Positions 18,424 through 27,899 are shown, counted from the stretch's first letter. The stretch is DNA of 64,000 nt from Thiohalomonas sp963783235 (GCA_963783235.1 CAWAMN010000001.1:1054001-1118000); one strand, 5' to 3'. The notes: generated by a model not told the origin, from the sequence alone. Numbers and translations: made by a program.

Positions 18424-19761
18424 CTCAAGGATCCCCTCATTTTCTATGCCATTCGCAGCAAGAAGAGGACAGATCGTTCGTTAGTAAATGGCTCGATCGC
18501 CGCATAAAGAGATTCGATCCCCGAACCATGTTTTCTCTGGCAAGCTAGGCGGGAAACTTTTTCAGCCAGAGGCCAGCCATGAACGCGACGATGCGCGAAG
18601 GATTCGACCGAAACGACATCCAGAAATTCTTGGGCGACGTCTTTGACGAAGATATCCATGCCAAACGCATCCTTTCGCTGGCCAATGCAACGACGGGGGT
18701 ACTGGCCGCGGGTTCGCTGGCGGTGTCGGCGATTGGCCAAGGGCTTGCCCACGTGTGTGGGTTGGATCCGAAACACACAGTCAAACAGGTCGATCGGTTG
18801 CTGGGCAACGCCAAGATCGACGTCTGGAGCTATTTCGCCTATTGGGTGCCGTACGTGGTCAGCGAGCGAAAAGAAATCGCCGTGGCATTGGACTGGACGG
18901 ACTTCGACCGGGACAAGCAATCCACCATTGCGCTGAACCTTTTGACCAGTCACGGCCGAGCGATCCCGCTGGTCTGGCGCACGGTGCGCAAGTCGGAGTT
19001 GAAAGACAACCGCAACCACTTCGAGGACAGTGTTCTGACACGGTTGCGGGATACGTTGCCCGAAGGGGTGGCAGTGACGGTTATCGCGGACCGCGGTTTC
19101 ATGGACACGTCTTTGTTCGAGACCATGCGCGACAGTTGGGACTTTGGCTACATCGTTCGGCTTCGGGGCAATGTCACGGTGACCGACGCCAAAGGGGAAA
19201 AGCGCACGGCTGCCCAGTGGGTTGGGCAAGGTGGGCGTGCCCGGACTCTGCGCAATGCCAAACTCACCGGCAAAGGCTTTCCGGTGCCCACTATTGTGTG
19301 TCTTCAGGAGAAGGCCATGAAAGAGAGCTGGTGTCTGGCTGCCAGTGAGCCGGAGGCTTCGGCTGCGCAACTGAAGCGATACTATGCCAAGCGTTGGAGT
19401 ATCGAGACCTATTTCCGGGACACCAAAGACATGCGCTTTGGTCTGGGAATGGATGCGATCCACACAAAGAGCCCGGCCCGTCGCGACCGGCTCTTTTTGG
19501 TGAGTGCCTTTGCCGTTGTCTTGCTGACGCTGCTGGGTGCCGCCTGCGAGCAGGTCGGATACGACCGCTACTTGAAGGCGAACACGGTCAAGCGCCGCAC
19601 CCATTCGCTGTTCCGGCAGGGCCAGATGGTCTATGACCTGATGCCGCGAATGCGCGAGCAATGGCTGGTTCCGATCATGGAAGCATTTGTCGAAAAGATT
19701 CAGGCGCACCGCGCGTTATCCCAAGTCTTTTTTGTCGTCTGAAAATGAGGGGATGGCTGAG
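18424..19761 (+). mobile_element. IS4-family insertion sequence, copy 2 (1338 bp), in the Rhs toxin tip
   Basis: Same element as copy 1, inverted. The left end is CTCAAGGATCCCCTC and the right end is GAGGGGATGGCTGAG. A perfect 9-bp target duplication CGGCGCCCC lies at 18415-18423 and 19762-19770. It interrupts the Rhs C-terminal coding region. Confidence 0.96.
18579..19742 (+). CDS. IS4-family transposase (copy 2)
   Basis: 387 aa, almost identical to copy 1, with the same DDE residues and the YAKRWSIETYFRDTK signature. The frame is intact and 155 bases separate its start from the left end of the element. The disrupted Rhs gene reads antisense into its 3' end and stops there. Confidence 0.95.
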   Translation: MNATMREGFDRNDIQKFLGDVFDEDIHAKRILSLANATTGVLAAGSLAVSAIGQGLAHVCGLDPKHTVKQVDRLLGNAKIDVWSYFAYWVPYVVSERKEIAVALDWTDFDRDKQSTIALNLLTSHGRAIPLVWRTVRKSELKDNRNHFEDSVLTRLRDTLPEGVAVTVIADRGFMDTSLFETMRDSWDFGYIVRLRGNVTVTDAKGEKRTAAQWVGQGGRARTLRNAKLTGKGFPVPTIVCLQEKAMKESWCLAASEPEASAAQLKRYYAKRWSIETYFRDTKDMRFGLGMDAIHTKSPARRDRLFLVSAFAVVLLTLLGAACEQVGYDRYLKANTVKRRTHSLFRQGQMVYDLMPRMREQWLVPIMEAFVEKIQAHRALSQVFFVV

Positions 19762-22509
19762 CGGCGCCCCAATACCTAGACTACCCGAATATCCAATTAC
19801 TCTTACAGTAGCTTGATTACCATCAATGTCGCATTCGGACACCAAGTCAAATTCACCACGCGTACCTCCGCCTTTCCCGACACCAAGACCCTTCAGATCG
19901 AAGGATCCGCTCCACTTCAGTAACCCACGGGGGTCAATCGCAGTGATTGGATTCCCCTTCACATAGAGATAAGTATTTAGCCCTCCTTCCAAACCGATGG
20001 GATCGGACTCAACATACCGACTTATATTCGGATCATAATCTCGGAAATGGTTGTAGTGCTTCCCGGTTTCGGCGTCGAAGTACTGCCCCGGAAACCGCAG
20101 GTTGTAGGAAAGCTTTAAGCCATCCCCATCCGGGTCCTCATTCGCCTCGCTTGTGCCAAACGGGTCCGCATCCCACCGCCACACGATGGTATTCGTGCCC
20201 GGCTCCGTAATCACCCGCGGCGTGCCCAGATGGTCGGCATGGACGTAGTAGAGCTTGCCGTCCTGCACCGTCGCCACCGGCACGCTGCCCAGCCAGATGG
20301 TCTCCTGCTCGGGGTGTCCGTTTAGCGCGTATTCGCCAAGGAGTTTCCAGCTCTCATAGGCAAAAAGCAATTTACGGCTGCCCATCGGGGCATCGGCCCA
20401 GCGACCCTTGCCCTTTTCGGCGGCCTTGCCCTGATTGGCAAAGGCGCCGATTTGGTTCGCCACGCAGGCCACCTGCTGGCCCTTGCCCTTGCCTTGGCTT
20501 TTGCCCTTGGCCGGGCCCTCGCAGTCGACCGGCTGGCCGTCCTTGCCGTTGACCAGCTTCACATCGGCCGGGGTGATGCGCCCGTCGCCATTGGCATCGC
20601 CCGCGAGGGCGCGGCCCATCTTGTACACCCGCTGGCCGAGGGCGTTGTAGAGGTAGTTGGCGGTATCGCCGTCGACCTCCCCGATGCAGGCCCCGTCCTC
20701 GCTCCCTGCACACCCCTTGGCGTTATCCACCTGCACCAGGCGGTTCTGGGCGTTGTAGGTGTAGAGGTATTCGCCATCGAATAGCGTGTTGCCGTTGGCG
20801 TCGTACTCGTAGGGGCTTAAGGTGCCGCCCTCATCGGCCGCGAGCAGCCGGTTGCTGCTGGAGTCGATGGTGTAATCGGTGGTCAGCCCATTAAGGCCAT
20901 CGCTTCTTTGGAGGCGGTTGCCGTTGGCGTCATAGGTCCACGACAGCTGATAGTCCGGGTCGTTGGCGCTGGAGAGCCGGTCCAGGGCATCGTAGGCGAA
21001 GACGCTGTCGGTGACCGCATCGTTAATGGCGGTGATGTTGCCCACCGGGTCGTAGGCGAGTTCGCGCTGGTCGGGCCCGAGGCTCTGGGTGATGAGCCGC
21101 CCGTCGAGGTCATAGCCGCGCACGGCCTGGCGGCCGTTGCCCCAGGTCCAGCCCGAGACCGGGCCGAAGGGCTCGTAGGTGGCCCCCGATAGGAGCGTCT
21201 CGCCATTGACGCTGACCCGGGTGATTTGCCCGTCGGTGTAGCCGTAGCCCACCTGCAGCCCCGAGGGGTAGGTCAGGCCGGTGAGCTGCCCGGCGCTATT
21301 GTACTGGTAGCGGGTGGTGAGGTGGCGCTCGGCCCCGTCGACTTCGATGGTCTGATGGCGGGCGGTGGTGCGCCCGTGAAGGTCGTATTCAAAGGCGGTG
21401 CGGCCGCTTGAGTCGGTGATGCTCGCCAGCCGGCCGATGCCGTTGGGGGCGGTGTCGTAGGTGTAGGTGACCACGGTGCCAGTCGCTCCTGCGCATCCTG
21501 CGCCCGCGACATTAGTGCATCCCTGCACGTCATCAGCGTAGGTGGCGCGAATGAGCCGGTTCAGGGCGTCGTAGGCATAGCTCGTCGTCTGGCCCTTGGC
21601 GTCGGTCTGGGTCAGGACGTTGCCGGCGGCATCGTGGGTATAGGTGGTGGTGCCGGTATCGGGGCTGTGCCGGGCGATGAGGTTGCCGAGGCCATCGTAC
21701 TCATAGGTGGTGGTATTGCCGTCGGGGTCGGTGACGGCGGTGAGGTTGTCCCGGGCGTCGTAGGTGTAGCTCACCTTCCCACCGAGCGGGTCGAGGCTCC
21801 GGGTGAGCCGGTCGAGGGCATCGAAGGCGTGGTCGGTGTCCCGGCCGAGGGCGTCGGTGCTGCCGATGCGGTTGCCGCCGGCGTCGTAACGGTAGGCGGT
21901 GCGCTGCCCGTCGGCGCCGATGGCCTCAATCAGCCGGCTTAAGCCATCAAAGACCTGGCGGCGGGTGCGGGCCAGCTGCCCGTTTTGGTCGAAGACGTTC
22001 TCCTCGAGGCGGTTGCCGGCGGCATCCAGGGTGTACTCGATGCGGTTGCCCCGGGCATCTTCCATCCCCACCAGCCGGTCGGCGGCATCGTACTGCAGGG
22101 CCAGGGTGCTGCCGTCCGGCTGGGTGATTTGGGTCATATTGCCGGCCGCATCATAGCCAAAGCGGGTCACCTGCCCGCCGACGTCCTGCTCGATGAGCCG
22201 GCCCCGGGCGTCATAGCGCATCCGGGTGGCCAGGCCATTGGGGTCGATGAGCAAAAGCGGCCGTCCCGCCCCGTCGTATTCGGGGATGGCGGTCACCTGC
22301 CCCAGGGCGTTGATGATGGCGGTGCGGTTGCCTTGGGCGTCGTACTGGTAGCGGGTGATGTCCGGCACATCGGTGCGCGGGCCGTCCACGGAGGTGACAA
22401 GCCCTAGGTCGTTGTAGGTGTAGCTGAGCGTGCGCGAGGCGCCCTGGGCGCCGCTGGCCACCGCAAGACCAAGAGTGATGGTTAGGGTTGAGGCGATTAG
22501 CTGTTTCAT
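19675..22509 (-). CDS. Rhs C-terminal half (YD repeats), truncated by IS copy 2
   Basis: 944 codons as it now reads; the last ~29 (LSHPLIFRRQKR onward) are encoded by the IS. The ATG at 22509 has AAGGAG seven bases upstream. A signal peptide (QLIASTLTITLGLAVASGAQG) comes first. Many YD repeats follow (TYDARDNLTAVTDPDGN pattern). Near residues 630-700 a Lys/Gly-rich insertion carries a dockerin-like calcium loop, GDANGDGRITPADVKLVN. The Rhs core end (ADHLGTPRVI, GQYFDAETGKHYNHFRDYD, DPIGLEGGLNTYLY, DPRGL) marks the usual self-cleavage point before the toxin tip. It follows three N-half genes and lacks the N-terminal Rhs domain itself, so it may pair with them. Confidence 0.88.
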   Translation of the reverse strand: MKQLIASTLTITLGLAVASGAQGASRTLSYTYNDLGLVTSVDGPRTDVPDITRYQYDAQGNRTAIINALGQVTAIPEYDGAGRPLLLIDPNGLATRMRYDARGRLIEQDVGGQVTRFGYDAAGNMTQITQPDGSTLALQYDAADRLVGMEDARGNRIEYTLDAAGNRLEENVFDQNGQLARTRRQVFDGLSRLIEAIGADGQRTAYRYDAGGNRIGSTDALGRDTDHAFDALDRLTRSLDPLGGKVSYTYDARDNLTAVTDPDGNTTTYEYDGLGNLIARHSPDTGTTTYTHDAAGNVLTQTDAKGQTTSYAYDALNRLIRATYADDVQGCTNVAGAGCAGATGTVVTYTYDTAPNGIGRLASITDSSGRTAFEYDLHGRTTARHQTIEVDGAERHLTTRYQYNSAGQLTGLTYPSGLQVGYGYTDGQITRVSVNGETLLSGATYEPFGPVSGWTWGNGRQAVRGYDLDGRLITQSLGPDQRELAYDPVGNITAINDAVTDSVFAYDALDRLSSANDPDYQLSWTYDANGNRLQRSDGLNGLTTDYTIDSSSNRLLAADEGGTLSPYEYDANGNTLFDGEYLYTYNAQNRLVQVDNAKGCAGSEDGACIGEVDGDTANYLYNALGQRVYKMGRALAGDANGDGRITPADVKLVNGKDGQPVDCEGPAKGKSQGKGKGQQVACVANQIGAFANQGKAAEKGKGRWADAPMGSRKLLFAYESWKLLGEYALNGHPEQETIWLGSVPVATVQDGKLYYVHADHLGTPRVITEPGTNTIVWRWDADPFGTSEANEDPDGDGLKLSYNLRFPGQYFDAETGKHYNHFRDYDPNISRYVESDPIGLEGGLNTYLYVKGNPITAIDPRGLLKWSGSFDLKGLGVGKGGGTRGEFDLVSECDIDGNQATVRVIGYSGSLGIGAPLSHPLIFRRQKRLGITRGAPESFRQMLP

Positions 22510-22529
22510 CACAAGCTCCTTGTGCGTTC

Positions 22530-24257
22530 TTATTCGGTGGCGGCGGTGGTGCGGCCGGTAAGCCGCCCGTCGGCGTTATAGGTGAATTCGGTGACCTGGC
22601 CGGGCTCGGTAATGCGCACCGGCTCGTTGTATTCGGGGTGCCACTCGGTGGTGACGGTGCGCTCCTGGGGGGTGCCCACCGCCTCGGTGCGCGAGCGCTC
22701 CCGGCCCTTCGCATCGCGCGCGTAGGTGGTGACGGTGCCCCGCCAGTCGGTCTTTGCGATAAGAAAGCCGCTGTCGTCGTATTCGTAGGCGCGGTTGGCC
22801 CCTTCGCAGCTGGCGGTGGCGTGGCCTTCGACGCTCACCACCTTGGGTACGCCGTGGTAGACTTGGAAGTGGTAGGTGGTCTGTTTGCCCAGCGGATTGG
22901 TCACGGTGACCGAGTCATCGCCGTTGTAGGCAACCTGGGTGTCATCGGCCCCGCCGGCATGGGTGCTGGCGGTGGCCCAGCCGTTTTCGTCGTAGGACCA
23001 GGCCGCAATCGTGTTGCCGGTGCCATCGACGATGGCGCTCAAGGCGTTGGGGTAGTCGGCGTTCCCGTACTGGTAGTGGCGCTCGACTCCGTCCGCGTAG
23101 ATTACGCCGGTAAGCCGGTCATCGGTGTACTGGTAGCTCGTGACGGTGCCGTCCGGGTCAGTCAGGGTTGCCAAGTGGCCTTCACTGTCGTAAGCGAACT
23201 GAAGGCTTCGGCCATAGGCATCAATTACCGAGGTGAGCCGGCCTTCGGCATCGTAGCTGAGGGTTTGGGTGCGGCCGGCGCGGTCGGTGATGGTGAGCAG
23301 CCGGCCTTCAACGTCGTAGGTCTCTTGGGTGTCGGCCTCGGTGGTGTAGGTCCAGCCGCCTGCGATAGCCTCCAGGGTTTCGGTGACATCCGGGTCGCTG
23401 CCCCAGCCGGTGGTGTCCAAAGTGAAGGTATAAATCCGACCGTCCGGGCGGACGGTATTGATCGCATCGCTGCTGATGTTCAGGCGCCGCTCGTAGCCGT
23501 GGCGCCAGGCGATACCCAAAGAGCCTTCAGTGCCGTCCTGACTGTTGTAGTAGCGGGCAAAACCTGCCCCGCCTGCGCTTCGGGAGGCGTAGTCCGTCTC
23601 CGACTGGAACTTATTGGCCGTGCCGATGTTGATGGGGTTGCCGGCGGAGCAATAAGGCCTGCCTTGGTTTTTCTCGGTACTAACCCCTAAAATTGGCCCC
23701 TTGCAAGCGGATTGCTCAGTTAGCTCCGTAGAAACACAGCGATTGCCAGCCTTTGAATATCCGCAGCCACAAGCAATCAAATGCCGGCGGCGGTAAACTG
23801 TCATTCCGTCCTTGGTATCACAGTACGATGCCGACACACGGCGTGCGTTTATTATTTCGTTATGGTACCGGTCAAACCTTGGATACCGTTTGGTGCTTCC
23901 ACAAGCCCCGCGCGTTTTCGCATCCAGAGTTCCCCACTCGCCTAAAAATGCAAGCTTCGCGTCTCCGCAATAGCGGTTATAGTAGTAACTTATCCCCTCA
24001 GTGATCGCCTGCTCGGCGGTCCGATATCCCCAATGCAAGGTATCACATCGAATAAATCCATATTCCCACGGAGAATAAATTGGGTCGGGGTCAGCCCATG
24101 ATAAGTTCGGGAGAAAAAGAACAATGAAGCTAAAAAGTAAAGACAGTCGAAATATTCCGGATGCATGAGTCAAAACCACCCCTCCGAGTAGTCGCTGCAG
24201 ATCTAACCTCCGCCTTTTTGCGAGAAAAGCTTTATTAAACGCGAGCCGCAGTTCCAT
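22530..24257 (-). CDS. Rhs N-terminal half, paralogue 3
   Basis: 575 aa. A signal-like hydrophobic stretch lies near residues 36-54 (LSLLFSFIVLFLPNLSWA). Its own Cys-rich head spans residues 55-210. Then comes the DUF6531-type start of an Rhs shell (NPINIGTANKFQSETDYAS, FARYYNSQDGTEGSLGIAW) and YD repeats to the end (EPGQVTEFTYNADGRLTG). It stops 18 bases before the Rhs C-half. There is no Rhs core end or toxin tip, so it cannot be a complete Rhs protein. The core is highly similar in DNA and protein to the two upstream paralogues, while the head differs. Translational start position is uncertain. Confidence 0.85.
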   Translation of the reverse strand: MELRLAFNKAFLAKRRRLDLQRLLGGVVLTHASGIFRLSLLFSFIVLFLPNLSWADPDPIYSPWEYGFIRCDTLHWGYRTAEQAITEGISYYYNRYCGDAKLAFLGEWGTLDAKTRGACGSTKRYPRFDRYHNEIINARRVSASYCDTKDGMTVYRRRHLIACGCGYSKAGNRCVSTELTEQSACKGPILGVSTEKNQGRPYCSAGNPINIGTANKFQSETDYASRSAGGAGFARYYNSQDGTEGSLGIAWRHGYERRLNISSDAINTVRPDGRIYTFTLDTTGWGSDPDVTETLEAIAGGWTYTTEADTQETYDVEGRLLTITDRAGRTQTLSYDAEGRLTSVIDAYGRSLQFAYDSEGHLATLTDPDGTVTSYQYTDDRLTGVIYADGVERHYQYGNADYPNALSAIVDGTGNTIAAWSYDENGWATASTHAGGADDTQVAYNGDDSVTVTNPLGKQTTYHFQVYHGVPKVVSVEGHATASCEGANRAYEYDDSGFLIAKTDWRGTVTTYARDAKGRERSRTEAVGTPQERTVTTEWHPEYNEPVRITEPGQVTEFTYNADGRLTGRTTAATE

Positions 24258-24273
24258 TTTGAACCCCCGCTAA

Positions 24274-25827
24274 CTACTGATTGAAGGTCGACGTCGTGCG
24301 GCTCAGCAGCCGCCCCTCGGCGTCATAGGTAAATTCGGTAATTTGGCCGGGCTCGGTGATGCGCACCGGCTCGTTGAACTCGGGATGCCACTCGGTGGTG
24401 ACGGTGCGCTCTTCGGGCGTACCTACCGCCTCGGTGCGCGAGAGCTCCCGGCCCTTCTCGTCCCGCACATAGGTGGTGATTGTGCCGCGCCAGTCGGTTT
24501 TTGAGATAAGGGAGCCGTTGTCGTTGTAGGCGTAGGCGCGGTTCGCCCCTTCGCAGCTTGCGGTGGCGTGGCCCTCCACTTCCACCACTTTGGGTACGCC
24601 GTGGTAGACCTTGAAGTGGTAAGTGGTCTGCTTACCAAGAGGATTAGTCACGGTGACCGAGTCATCGCCGTTGTAGGCGACCTTTGTGTCATCGGCCCCG
24701 CCAGCATGGGTGCTGGAGCGGGCCCAGCCGTTTTCGTCGTAGGTCCAAGCGGCAAGCGTGTTGCCGGCCCCATCGACGATGGTGGTCAGGGCGTTGGGGT
24801 AGTCGCCGTTCTCATAGCGGTAGTGGCGCTCGGCACCGTCCGGGTAGGTGATGCTTGCGAGTCGGCCTTCGCTGTACGTATAGGTGGTGATGCCGGCCGG
24901 GTCGGTGAGTGTCGTCAGCCGACCTTCACTGTCGTAGGCGAACTGAAGGCTGCGGCCGAAGGCGTCGACAACTTCGATAAGTTTCCCGTTTGCCCCATAG
25001 GTGAGGGTCTGGGTGCGGCCAGCGTGGTCAGTAATCGTCAGAAGCCGGCCTTCACTATCGTAGATCTCTTGGGTGCCGGCCACGGTGGTGTAGGTCCAGC
25101 CGCCCACGGTGGCCTCCAGAGTATCGGTGACATCCGGGTCGCTTTGCCAGCCGCCGTCCTTAGGGGTAAAGGTGTAAATACGACCGTCCGGGCGGACGGT
25201 CTTTATCTCGTCACTGCTGATATTCAGGCGGCGCTCGTAGCCGTGGCGCCAGGCGATGCCCAAGGGGCCTTCGGTATCGTCCTGGCTGTTGTAGTAGCGA
25301 TTGAAGGCTACGTCGCCGGAAGCGCGCGAGGCATAATCGGTTTCGGCTTGGAATTTATTCGCAGTCCCGATGTTGATGGGGTTGCCTACACAGAATTCAG
25401 GGCTGCCATTCGTCTTCTCACCGTCGATCCCAGAGACAGGCCCTTCGCAGCCTACCTCTCTCGTCATTATGTAATACTTATACACGCGGTCCGGATGGGG
25501 ATATCTTTTATGGAGAATCCAATAAATTGGGGCGCCATGCTGCTTGTGATTCGTCTTGAGACACTCGTTTGTCCCATGTGTATGTGTAAATCGGTTACTG
25601 ACTTCTGCGTGTGCCTCGCATGCTTTACGCAGAGTCGGGTACCACATTTCTCGATCGTTATGGTTACGATACTCTAAGCACGCTTCCCCAAATGCTGACG
25701 GCACAGCGGAAATTGAAAGCAGAAAGCAAAACCAGCTAAGGCCTAGGCCAGAGACTCGGCTCGCGCCCCCCTGATCTTCGCGTTTTTCGAAGCTGTGTTC
25801 AGCATCAAAATCGGACCGCGCTTTCAT
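24274..25827 (-). CDS. Rhs N-terminal half, paralogue 2
   Basis: 517 aa. A signal-like segment lies near residues 28-46 (GLSWFCFLLSISAVPSAFG). A distinct head follows (EACLEYRNHNDREMWYP onward, about residues 47-165). The shared core is NPINIGTANKFQAETDYAS, then RYYNSQDDTEGPLGIAWRHG, then YD repeats ending at EPGQITEFTYDAEGRLLS. It lies 16 bases from paralogue 3 and 17 from paralogue 1, consistent with one transcript. Its head shares no obvious sequence with the other two apart from a few Cys near the junction. Confidence 0.85.
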   Translation of the reverse strand: MKARSDFDAEHSFEKREDQGGASRVSGLGLSWFCFLLSISAVPSAFGEACLEYRNHNDREMWYPTLRKACEAHAEVSNRFTHTHGTNECLKTNHKQHGAPIYWILHKRYPHPDRVYKYYIMTREVGCEGPVSGIDGEKTNGSPEFCVGNPINIGTANKFQAETDYASRASGDVAFNRYYNSQDDTEGPLGIAWRHGYERRLNISSDEIKTVRPDGRIYTFTPKDGGWQSDPDVTDTLEATVGGWTYTTVAGTQEIYDSEGRLLTITDHAGRTQTLTYGANGKLIEVVDAFGRSLQFAYDSEGRLTTLTDPAGITTYTYSEGRLASITYPDGAERHYRYENGDYPNALTTIVDGAGNTLAAWTYDENGWARSSTHAGGADDTKVAYNGDDSVTVTNPLGKQTTYHFKVYHGVPKVVEVEGHATASCEGANRAYAYNDNGSLISKTDWRGTITTYVRDEKGRELSRTEAVGTPEERTVTTEWHPEFNEPVRITEPGQITEFTYDAEGRLLSRTTSTFNQ

Positions 25828-25844
25828 CCTGAACCTCCGTGTGT

Positions 25845-27575
25845 TTAGTGTGCGCTGGATGTGTTGCGGCCAGCAAGCTGCCCCTCGGCGTCATAGGTGA
25901 ATTCGGTGACCTGGCCGGGCTCGGTGATACGTAGCGGCTCGTTGAAGTCGGGGTGCCACTCGGTGGTGACGGTGCGTTCTTGAGCGGTACCAACCGCTTC
26001 GGTGCGCGAGAGCTCTCTCCCCTGCTCGTCGCGGACGTATGTGGTAACGGTGCCCCGCCAATCGGTCTTTGAGATAAGGAAGCCGCTCTCGTCGTATTCG
26101 TAGGCGCGGTTCGCCCCTTCGCAGGCGGCGGTGGCGTGCCCTTCGACGCTTACCACCTTGGGTACGCCGTGGTAGACCTTGAAGTGGTAAGTGGTCTGTT
26201 TGCCTAAAGGATTGGTCACGGTGACCGAGTCATCACCGTTGTAGGCGAGCTGCGTATCATCCGCCCCGCCGGCGTGGGTGCTGGCGGTGGCCCAGCCGTT
26301 TTCATCGTAGGTCCAAGCGGCAAGCGTTTTGCCGGCCCCATCGACGATGGCGGTCAGAACGTTGGGGTAGTCGGCGTTCCCGTACTGGTAGTGGCGCCCG
26401 ACGCCGTCCGGGTAGGTGACGCTTGCGAGTCGGTTATTGCTATAGAAATAGGTCGTGGTGGTGCCGGCCGGGTCGGTCAGCGTCGTCAGGCGACCTTCAC
26501 TGTCGTAGGTGAACTGAAGGCTGCGGCCGTAAGCATCAACCACCGAGGTGAGCCGACCTTTAGCATCGTAGCTGAGGGTCTGGGTGCGGCCGGTGCGGTC
26601 GGTAATGGCGAGCAGCCGGCCTTCAGCGTCGTAGGCCTCTTGGGTGCCGGACTCGGTGGTGTAGGTCCAGCCGCCTGCGATAGCCTCCAGGGTGTCCGTG
26701 ACATCCGGGTCGCTTTGCCAACCGGTGCTGTTCGAAATGAAAGTGTAAATCCGACCGTCCGGGCGAACGGTCTTTATCTCCTCGCTGCCAATATTCAGGC
26801 GCCGCTCGTAGCCGTGGCGCCAAGCGGTGCCCAAGAGGCCCTCGGTGTCGTCCTGGCTGTTGTAGTAGCGGTTGAATGCTATACCGTCTGAAGCGCGGGA
26901 GGCGTAGTCGGTTTCGGACTGGAATTTGTTGGCGGTGCCGATATTGATGGGGTTGCCGGCGCACAACTCGGGATTTCCTTGGTTTTTATCAAGGTCCGTG
27001 CTGGGTAAAGGCGCCTTGAATCCCGGACATATCCCATTAACCGGAGGGAGGCCGCTGGAGCACATACGAAACTCAGCCCGGCAGGTGAAACCGCCCGAGC
27101 AGCTAGTGTTATCACAGTGAATACCTAGTCCTTGGCCAGGATAGCTGCAAGTACTCGGTACCAAATACATGTCAGCGTGACCTGGCCATCTAGCGTGCCA
27201 GTCATCTATTCGCCCCGTGCCCGTCGGTGGCATTGTGAGTTTTCCGGAGGCATATCCGTAGTCATACCAGCCAATGACTGTGGCTGGATAGTCTGCATGA
27301 GATACCGCCGGAATCGATGCGAGCAAAAAAACGAATTGGAAAATTCGGGCGAGTCGACGTCTAGCTCCCAAAGCTTCCGTTGCATTGGCCAAACCATTTT
27401 GTATGCTCACGAATCGTTTGAGCGCTAAAGCCCATTTCGGCAGGTACGATTCACAAGGCTTGTTCGCGATCTTATTTTCGGAAAAGAAAAGACTGAAATG
27501 AGAGTGGAGAAAACCCTTTGGGTTTCCAAACAGCGAAGCAGAGTAGGTGCTTTTTTCTCGTATCGGCATATCCAT
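25845..27575 (-). CDS. Rhs N-terminal half, paralogue 1 (first of the array)
   Basis: 576 codons from the most upstream start. A hydrophobic signal (IFQFVFLLASIPAVSHA) appears only near residue 78, so translation probably begins later, for instance at a GTG or other codon near residues 56-70. The head (DYPATVIGWYDYGYASG..., six or more Cys) occupies about 130 residues and the Rhs core follows (NPINIGTANKFQSETDYAS, RYYNSQDDTEGLLGTAW). YD repeats run to the stop. Domain order equals that of the next two genes. It is the promoter-proximal member of the four-gene Rhs array. Confidence 0.82.
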   Translation of the reverse strand: MDMPIREKSTYSASLFGNPKGFLHSHFSLFFSENKIANKPCESYLPKWALALKRFVSIQNGLANATEALGARRRLARIFQFVFLLASIPAVSHADYPATVIGWYDYGYASGKLTMPPTGTGRIDDWHARWPGHADMYLVPSTCSYPGQGLGIHCDNTSCSGGFTCRAEFRMCSSGLPPVNGICPGFKAPLPSTDLDKNQGNPELCAGNPINIGTANKFQSETDYASRASDGIAFNRYYNSQDDTEGLLGTAWRHGYERRLNIGSEEIKTVRPDGRIYTFISNSTGWQSDPDVTDTLEAIAGGWTYTTESGTQEAYDAEGRLLAITDRTGRTQTLSYDAKGRLTSVVDAYGRSLQFTYDSEGRLTTLTDPAGTTTTYFYSNNRLASVTYPDGVGRHYQYGNADYPNVLTAIVDGAGKTLAAWTYDENGWATASTHAGGADDTQLAYNGDDSVTVTNPLGKQTTYHFKVYHGVPKVVSVEGHATAACEGANRAYEYDESGFLISKTDWRGTVTTYVRDEQGRELSRTEAVGTAQERTVTTEWHPDFNEPLRITEPGQVTEFTYDAEGQLAGRNTSSAH

Positions 27576-27899
27576 CTAGGTCCTTGGGCCTTCCAAAACA
27601 ACTCCTGGCCCACAGAGAACCTAACATCGATAATTACCCGCCGTAAATCCTTTTTTAGGTAGATCGCCTCCAAATCCTAAAACCAGACCCTTTCGCACCC
27701 ACTGGATTTTCGGACCCACCCTACTCAAGTGCCAATCCATTAAGCATGAACGGATCACCGTCGAAGCAGTAGCGTGAGAGAAACTGCCGGGAAATCATTG
27801 AAGACCTTTTCAACTAAGGCGTCCTTCACACTGGAAGATGATGATCGGTGGTATGGAAACGGAACCAGCCTACTGCGCTTTATATACCGAGCGAATGAC
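27576..27899. other. Intergenic region between the Rhs array and the hemerythrin gene
   Basis: No gene or clear repeat was seen. It is AT-richer than the flanking genes and should hold the promoter of the Rhs array. Confidence 0.35.

Noticed and set aside
14340..19761. A composite transposon made of the two IS copies
   Set aside because: Each copy has its own intact 9-bp target duplication and the outer flanks do not match each other, so they inserted separately.
22488..26891. Long plus-strand frames of 200-400 codons opposite the Rhs genes
   Set aside because: Val/Gly/Ala-rich shadows of YD-repeat coding sequence, without ribosome-binding sites.
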